From contig CAZUSC010000038.1 in NCBI GenBank assembly GCA_964622915.1, forward strand, positions 1 to 23,973: a stretch of 23,973 nt of DNA. The letters run 5' to 3'. Source of the DNA: CAZUSC01 sp964622915 (GTDB lineage: Bacteria; Patescibacteriota; Andersenbacteria; UBA10190). This document shows positions 19,873-23,973 of this stretch, in pieces. The position numbers were made by a program, and so were the translations under genes. The notes under the pieces were generated by a model. It was given only the letters and a program-made list of their open reading frames with translations, had not been told where the DNA came from and did not search any database. Numbering within the stretch: position 1 is the stretch's first letter; each line of letters starts with the position of its first letter.

Positions 19873-22284
19873 ATGGCGGATAGGCTTCAGCAAGAATACA
19901 AATCATCAGCGGGATTCTCGCTGGTCGAGGTACTGCTGGCGGCCGTGGTTTTAAGTATTATTGTAACCTCGCTGGCCGCAGCTGTTTACTACGGACAAGA
20001 TAGCTCCCGGGCGGCCGGCGAGCGAGCGCGGGCGGCCGTCTTAGCGGAAGAGATGCTCGAGGCAGCCCGCAATATTCGAGATGCTAATCCCACCGATCCT
20101 TTCAACCTGCTTCCTAACGGCACACATGGCTTGGCGGTAGCTGGTAATCAGTGGACATTATCAGGCACGCAGGACAGTGTAGATATTTTTTCCCGCCAAC
20201 TCGTCATTGCGACGATAAATGACAACACTCGCCTACTGACCGCCAATGTTAGTTGGAACCAGAGCCCGCAGCGCCTGAACGAGTCTGTCACCCTGACAAC
20301 CTACCTCACCAAATGGCTGACAGAAGTGGTGGCGGCATTTGGTGACTGGGATGTTGGTATTTTTAAGAATAGCTGTCTCGATCTAGCTGGCACCAATGAC
20401 GGCTGGAAAGTACAAGTGGCCGGAAACTACGCCTACATTATTCGAGTGGGCGGCACGCCCAGTTTCGCTATTGCGGACATTTCTAACCCAGCTGCTCCTG
20501 TTTTAAGTGGTTCATTGTCATTAGCTGGTATTCCGGCTTCAATAGCTGTAGCCGGCGATTATGCTTATATCGCCTCACAGAATAATGCGCAGGAATTACA
20601 GGTGATTAATATAGCGGTCCCCACCGCGCCGGTGCAGGTAGGAAGTTTTAATGCGACCGGCAACCAAGATGGACGAGGCATTTATGTTGTAGGCCAGACT
20701 GTTTACTTAGCGCGCGCCTCGGGCAGCGGCCAGGACTTAGTTGTTATAGATGTTACGAGCCCTAACAGTCCCAGTCAATTGGGAACTTTTTCCTTAGGCA
20801 CAAACAGTAACGAGGTCTACGTGAGCGGAAATTACGCGTACGTAGCATCAGCTGATGATGCCCAGGAAATTAAAGCGATAGACATATCTAGTCCGGCCAG
20901 TATGTCTATTGATGGGTTTATTGATTTAGCGGGAGTGGATGACGCGCTTACTATTGGTGGCTGGGCGAATACGGTAACAGTGGGGCAGGTTAGCGGCGCA
21001 GTGTGGTTAGTAGATATCACAAACCCTTTAAGTTTATCTTTGATCAATTCAACCGCCTATGACCAAGGAGGACAGGTTAATGATTTATCGCTGGATGCCT
21101 CTAATGAACATTTATTTTTGGCCAGCAGCGAGCCGACAGCGGAATTTCAGGTAGCGGATATTATTAATCCGGCCAGCCCGACCTTACTGGGGGCGTATAA
21201 TGAGCCAGCGAATAATTTTTTCTGGGGCGTTGCCTATGATCCGTTGCGGGACCGGGCGGTTGTCGCCAGTGCCGATAATACGGGTGAGCTGTGTATTTTA
21301 GGGCCCGACGTGCCAGGTGATTGGTCGACGCCCATTCTCACTGGTGCTTTAAACATGGCGGGAACGCACGATGGCTGGAAAGTACAAACGGCTGGTAATT
21401 ACGCATATGCCGTACGCAATTTGGTGGGAGCCAACCCGGATTTTGTAGTTATTGATATCTCTGATCCCGTCAGTCCCCTGCCGGTCGGTTCTTTGAACCT
21501 AACTAATGAGCCGCAAAATATCGCCATTAGCGGCAATTTTGCCTATATTGCTTCTAACAACACCAGCCAGGAGTTGCAGATTATTAACATCAGTAATCCG
21601 GCTGCTCCCTCTCAAGCCAGCAGTTACAACGCACCGGGTACGTTAGCCGGATTTGGTGTGTATGCGGTAGGCTCGCGCGTCTACTTAACCAGAGACAGTG
21701 CGACAACCGTAAATGAATTAGATATTATCAATGCCACTAACCCGGCCGCTCCCGTGTCTTTAGGCTCGCTTAACTTAACAGATGATGCTAATGAAGTGGT
21801 CGTGCTGGGAAACTACGCCTATGTGGCTTCAGATAGTAATACGCAGGAGTTGCAAATCATTAACATTTCTAATCCCGCCTCACTGGCAATCAATGCCACT
21901 ATCAACCTTTCTGGGGCAGCTAACGCGGAAACCGTGGCTGGTGCTAATAACCTGGTTTTAGTGGGACGCGCTGACGGTTTGATGCACGTAATAGATGTCA
22001 CTAATCCCTTAGCCCCCGTGCTTCAATCAACCTTTAATGCTCAAGGTGCAGTGCGCGATATTGATTTGGGTAGTAGCAATACCCTAGCCTTTGTCGGCAA
22101 TGACTTCAATAACATGGAATTACAAATTTTTGATCTAACAGCGCCGGCCACACCACTGCTCAAGAGTTTTATAAATACCCTTCCCGATAGCGACCTTAAC
22201 GGAGTAGCTTACAACCCCATTTTAGATGTAGCGGTGGCAGTCGGCGAAGATGACAGCGCAGAATTTATCGTCATCGTGCCGTAG
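19873..22284 (+). CDS. Giant pilin with two LVIVD beta-propeller halves, 803 aa
   Basis: The N-terminus is a prepilin: leader to Gly14, then F-S-L-V-E-V-L-L-A-A-V-V with Glu19 as Glu5, helix to about 40, and a short pilin-like domain to about 155. The remainder is two homologous halves (about 157-481 and 482-803), each built of repeats of the LVIVD kind: A-G-N-Y-A-Y-I-A-S, Q-E-L-Q-I-I-N-I-S-N-P-A-A-P, G-S-L-N-L. Both halves begin with G-D-W, then A-G-T-x-D-G-W-K-V-Q. Such repeats form beta-propellers on the cell surface. A minor pilin with this load would sit at the pilus tip and act as adhesin or receptor, much as PilY1 does in other systems; that role is inferred. It lies five bases after the previous pilin gene. 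Confidence 0.9.
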   Translation: MADRLQQEYKSSAGFSLVEVLLAAVVLSIIVTSLAAAVYYGQDSSRAAGERARAAVLAEEMLEAARNIRDANPTDPFNLLPNGTHGLAVAGNQWTLSGTQDSVDIFSRQLVIATINDNTRLLTANVSWNQSPQRLNESVTLTTYLTKWLTEVVAAFGDWDVGIFKNSCLDLAGTNDGWKVQVAGNYAYIIRVGGTPSFAIADISNPAAPVLSGSLSLAGIPASIAVAGDYAYIASQNNAQELQVINIAVPTAPVQVGSFNATGNQDGRGIYVVGQTVYLARASGSGQDLVVIDVTSPNSPSQLGTFSLGTNSNEVYVSGNYAYVASADDAQEIKAIDISSPASMSIDGFIDLAGVDDALTIGGWANTVTVGQVSGAVWLVDITNPLSLSLINSTAYDQGGQVNDLSLDASNEHLFLASSEPTAEFQVADIINPASPTLLGAYNEPANNFFWGVAYDPLRDRAVVASADNTGELCILGPDVPGDWSTPILTGALNMAGTHDGWKVQTAGNYAYAVRNLVGANPDFVVIDISDPVSPLPVGSLNLTNEPQNIAISGNFAYIASNNTSQELQIINISNPAAPSQASSYNAPGTLAGFGVYAVGSRVYLTRDSATTVNELDIINATNPAAPVSLGSLNLTDDANEVVVLGNYAYVASDSNTQELQIINISNPASLAINATINLSGAANAETVAGANNLVLVGRADGLMHVIDVTNPLAPVLQSTFNAQGAVRDIDLGSSNTLAFVGNDFNNMELQIFDLTAPATPLLKSFINTLPDSDLNGVAYNPILDVAVAVGEDDSAEFIVIVP

Positions 22285-22295
22285 AATAACAATTT

Positions 22296-22847
22296 ATGAA
22301 CTTAGGCTCAACAACAATATACGTTCGGACTACTACCCAATCAGAAGAAGGGTTTACTCTTGTCGAGCTCATGCTTTATTTAGTGCTGGCCGTCATAATG
22401 CTGGGCGCGCTGACTAGTGTCTATAATGTGTTGCTAACTGCCCGTATCAAAAATGAAACAATTAATGAGGTGGAGCAGCAAGGACAACAAGTTCTCCAGC
22501 AAATCACTCAAGCCGCCCGCAACGCCCAGGGAATTGTGTCGCCGGTTGCCGGAGCAGCTGCGGGTACTCTGGTTTTCAATACTTATTCTGTCGCTACCAG
22601 CCCTACTACTTTCACGCTCAATGGCGGTGTCATAACAGTTTGTGAGGGCAGCGGCTGCAACCCGGTGGCTCTAACGGCTAATAACGTGCTACCGGCCGGG
22701 TTAATTTTTACTAATCTTTCTCGTCCCAACACTCCTGGCAACGTAAAAGTTCAGTTTAGTCTAAATAGTTCTAGCGCCAGTACCAGAAATGAATACCAAT
22801 ACAACAAAACTTTTTATGGCAGCGCCAGTCTACGCCACCCTAACTGA
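22296..22847 (+). CDS. Type IV minor pilin (PilW/GspJ-like), 183 aa
   Basis: A prepilin with leader ending E-E-G at residue 19, then F-T-L-V-E-L-M-L-Y-L-V-L-A-V-I-M with Glu24 as Glu5. A helix rich in Gln and Asn (N-E-V-E-Q-Q-G-Q-Q-V-L-Q-Q-I-T-Q-A-A-R-N-A) follows, typical of PilW/GspJ-type minor pilins, and then a beta-rich domain with a likely disulfide (C-E-G-S-G-C). It is 11 bases after the propeller pilin and five before the next gene, so part of the same operon. Exact minor-pilin class is uncertain. Confidence 0.87.
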   Translation: MNLGSTTIYVRTTTQSEEGFTLVELMLYLVLAVIMLGALTSVYNVLLTARIKNETINEVEQQGQQVLQQITQAARNAQGIVSPVAGAAAGTLVFNTYSVATSPTTFTLNGGVITVCEGSGCNPVALTANNVLPAGLIFTNLSRPNTPGNVKVQFSLNSSSASTRNEYQYNKTFYGSASLRHPN

Positions 22848-22852
22848 CAATT

Positions 22853-23257
22853 ATGACCCCTCCTGCTAATAATCAGGGCTTTATTATATTAATGGCTACG
22901 GTGGTGATCAGTGCTATCGGCGTAGCTATCGCTACTTCTCTGCTTTTATTGGGGATAGGCAGCTCGCGGAGCAGTCTCATTTTAGAACAGTCGGCCCAAG
23001 CTAAATCGCTCGCTAATGCCTGCGCTGAATACGCGCTCAATCAATTGCGCCTGGATGAAAATTATGCCGGCAATGAAACGGTATCAATCAGCGGACAAAA
23101 TTGCTTTGTGGAAACAGTCGGGGGTACCGGTCAAACCAATCGTACGATACGCTCTCGCGCCACTGCTGGCGAGGCGACCCGTCGCGTGCGAGTAACTGGC
23201 ATTGATATTACCAGCGCGCCGGTCATCGCCCGCTGGCAAGAAGTGGCTGATTACTAG
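22853..23257 (+). CDS. Type IV minor pilin without Glu5 (PilX/GspK-like), 134 aa
   Basis: The leader ends N-N-Q-G at residue 9 and the helix reads F-I-I-L-M-A-T-V-V-I-S-A-I-G. Position 5 of the mature protein is methionine in place of glutamate, a feature of GspK-type tip pseudopilins. The region A-K-S-L-A-N-A-C-A-E-Y-A-L-N-Q-L is typical of PilX-like proteins; two cysteines (near 60 and 83) could form a disulfide. It is the last gene of the minor-pilin run; a repeat tract follows its stop and then the major pilin with its own promoter. Confidence 0.8.
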   Translation: MTPPANNQGFIILMATVVISAIGVAIATSLLLLGIGSSRSSLILEQSAQAKSLANACAEYALNQLRLDENYAGNETVSISGQNCFVETVGGTGQTNRTIRSRATAGEATRRVRVTGIDITSAPVIARWQEVADY

Positions 23258-23282
23258 TTAGTAGAAAGTAGAAGGTAGAAAG
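23258..23282 (+). repeat. Short AGTAGAAA-type repeat after a stop codon
   Basis: TTAGTAGAAAGTAGAAGGTAGAAAG-type sequence, three imperfect copies of GTAGAA(A/G), begins directly after the TAG stop. It matches in kind the tract at 9107-9165, which also starts at a TAG stop within ACTAGT. Confidence 0.5.
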
Positions 23283-23340
23283 GGCGCGGGGCGCGACAGC
23301 TGGCGATACTATGTTTTTTCCACATTGACACCTTGTTTTG

Positions 23341-23349
23341 TGCTATAAT
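23341..23349 (+). promoter_or_regulatory. Extended -10 promoter of the last pilin gene
   Basis: TGCTATAAT is a perfect extended -10. A consensus TTGACA lies at 23325-23330 but only 13 bases upstream, too close for normal use. The predicted start near 23356 leaves a leader of about 21 bases before ATG 23377. A separate strong promoter suits an abundant major pilin. Confidence 0.6.
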
Positions 23350-23376
23350 GAATACGATTTAAACCTTACAAATTAT

Positions 23377-23820
23377 ATGATCAACAAACTGCACAATAGG
23401 GGATTCACATTGCTGGAAGTGCTGCTGGTGATCGCCCTTATTGCCATCTTGGCGGCGATCGTTATTGTGGCAATCAATCCGGCCCGTCAAGTGTCGCAAG
23501 CTAATAATGCGCAACGTCAGGCCGACGTTAATACCATCCTTAATGCCGTTCATCAATATTCAATTGATAACAGCGGCGCCCTGCCGGCTAGTATTACCAC
23601 CACGCAAACCGAGGTGTGTAAGACAGGGGGTACCTGCACTGGCTTAATTGATTTGGGTGTTCTGACAACTAACCAAACATACGTGGCTGCCTTGCCTGTG
23701 GATCCGACTGGCTCGAGCACAAACGGCGCTGGCTACGAAATTCTTAAAACAGCTAACAATCGAGTGACAGTTGTTGCCCCTGATGCGGAGCTGGGTGAGA
23801 CTATCACTGTTACCCGATAA
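23377..23820 (+). CDS. Probable major type IV pilin, 147 aa
   Basis: A short leader (M-I-N-K-L-H-N-R-G) is cleaved before F10 in F-T-L-L-E-V-L-L-V-I-A-L-I-A-I-L, with Glu14 as Glu5. The sequence continues with the N-P-A-R-Q...A-N-N-A-Q-R-Q-A-D-V-N-T-I-L-N-A-V spine and a small C-terminal domain with one likely disulfide (C-K-T-G-G-T-C). Its canonical helix, small size and separate strong promoter distinguish it from the minor pilins before it and suggest it is the main pilus subunit. An in-frame TTG at 23338 lies within the promoter and is not the start. Hairpins follow the stop. Confidence 0.88.
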   Translation: MINKLHNRGFTLLEVLLVIALIAILAAIVIVAINPARQVSQANNAQRQADVNTILNAVHQYSIDNSGALPASITTTQTEVCKTGGTCTGLIDLGVLTTNQTYVAALPVDPTGSSTNGAGYEILKTANNRVTVVAPDAELGETITVTR

Positions 23821-23821
23821 A

Positions 23822-23847
23822 ATAGCCGCTGCCAGGCTGCGGGCTAT
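23822..23847 (+). terminator. Hairpin directly after the last pilin gene
   Basis: ATAGCC-GC (23822-23829) pairs with GC-G-GGCTAT (23839-23847) with one bulged base. It starts one base after the stop. The T run is missing (CTAAAAAG), so it may protect the mRNA end as well as end transcription. Confidence 0.45.
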
Positions 23848-23869
23848 CTAAAAAGCGCATACCCAAAAA

Positions 23870-23897
23870 AATCAGGAGTTCTTAATGCATCCTGATT
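23870..23897. terminator. Second hairpin, possibly bidirectional
   Basis: AATCAGGA (23870-23877) and TCCTGATT (23890-23897) form a perfect eight-base stem, with a run of A before and CTTT after, so it could end transcription from both sides. From here to the end of the window nothing else is seen. Confidence 0.55.
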
Positions 23898-23973
23898 CTT
23901 TCGCAGGCCGAGGTTCCCGAGGACGAATTATGTAAATTGTCAAAATCAACTGACGATTTGATGATGCTAAGCT

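Noticed and set aside
23325..23349. TTGACA plus TATAAT as a classic promoter of the last pilin
   Set aside because: The spacing is 13 bases, too short; the extended -10 alone is the better reading.
23338..23376. Longer pilin beginning at TTG 23338
   Set aside because: That start would lie within the promoter and add residues before an ideal prepilin leader that begins at ATG 23377.
23932..23960. Fourth operator copy (TGTAAATTGTCA)
   Set aside because: Only the TGTAAA half matches; the spacing and CTTGACA half are missing and no gene start follows in the window.

Overview
The window looks like a chromosomal piece of a Candidate Phyla Radiation bacterium (Patescibacteria, probably Parcubacteria-like), using the ordinary code with TGA as stop. 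The reasons are small tightly packed genes, a palindromic insertion encoding a PAGRQ peptide inside a thioredoxin-like gene, low-complexity AGTAGAAA-type tracts after stop codons, several protein families I associate with these genomes, and a type IV pilus locus with large unusual pilins. The assignment rests on recognition, not on a marker gene.

Layout. 1-72 is the end of a cut-off gene. 271-789 (minus) is an unrecognised gene with a good promoter. 933-1352 and 1558-2019 encode small membrane proteins, the second DoxX/DUF417-like. 2027-3001 (minus) is a ZnuA-type metal-binding lipoprotein-like receptor. 3137-3535 is a small secreted protein. 3694-4314 (minus) is a membrane-anchored conserved hypothetical protein. 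4393-4957 is an XRE-type regulator translationally coupled to a four-helix membrane protein. 5054-9106 is a compact six-gene operon: anchored thioredoxin, CcdA-like thiol transporter, DipZ/TlpA-like thioredoxin, MsrA, MsrB and a DM13 protein. 9260-10672 (minus) and 10701-11855 are divergent paralogues of a secreted His/Cys-rich family, one fused to a cupredoxin-like domain. 11941-14657 holds a small membrane protein coupled to a large secreted protein with seven cysteine modules and a long Tyr-Thr-Pro repeat. 14805-16120 is a histidine kinase with a single-domain response regulator. 16176-23820 is a type IV pilus locus: PilB, PilC and five pilin-like proteins.

The central regulatory observation is an 18-bp sequence, TGTAAA-N5-CTTGACA, found at three promoters (3070, 4342, 4958). 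Each copy overlaps the -35 box and has the same 16-bp spacing to the -10. One lies in front of the XRE gene itself, one in front of the redox operon and one in front of the secreted 132-residue protein. I infer an autoregulated regulon controlling extracytoplasmic thiol and methionine repair.

The neighbouring genes fit a surface rich in disulfides. The His/Cys pair has 14 and 16 cysteines in regularly spaced pairs, and the Tyr-Thr-Pro protein has repeated four-cysteine modules. These would be natural clients of the thioredoxin/CcdA system. The pilus genes add three oddities: a PilC with a C-terminal SH3b domain, an 803-residue pilin carrying two LVIVD beta-propellers, and a PilB without the usual zinc cysteines. 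The CcdA-like protein appears circularly permuted, its first helix having moved to the C-terminus.
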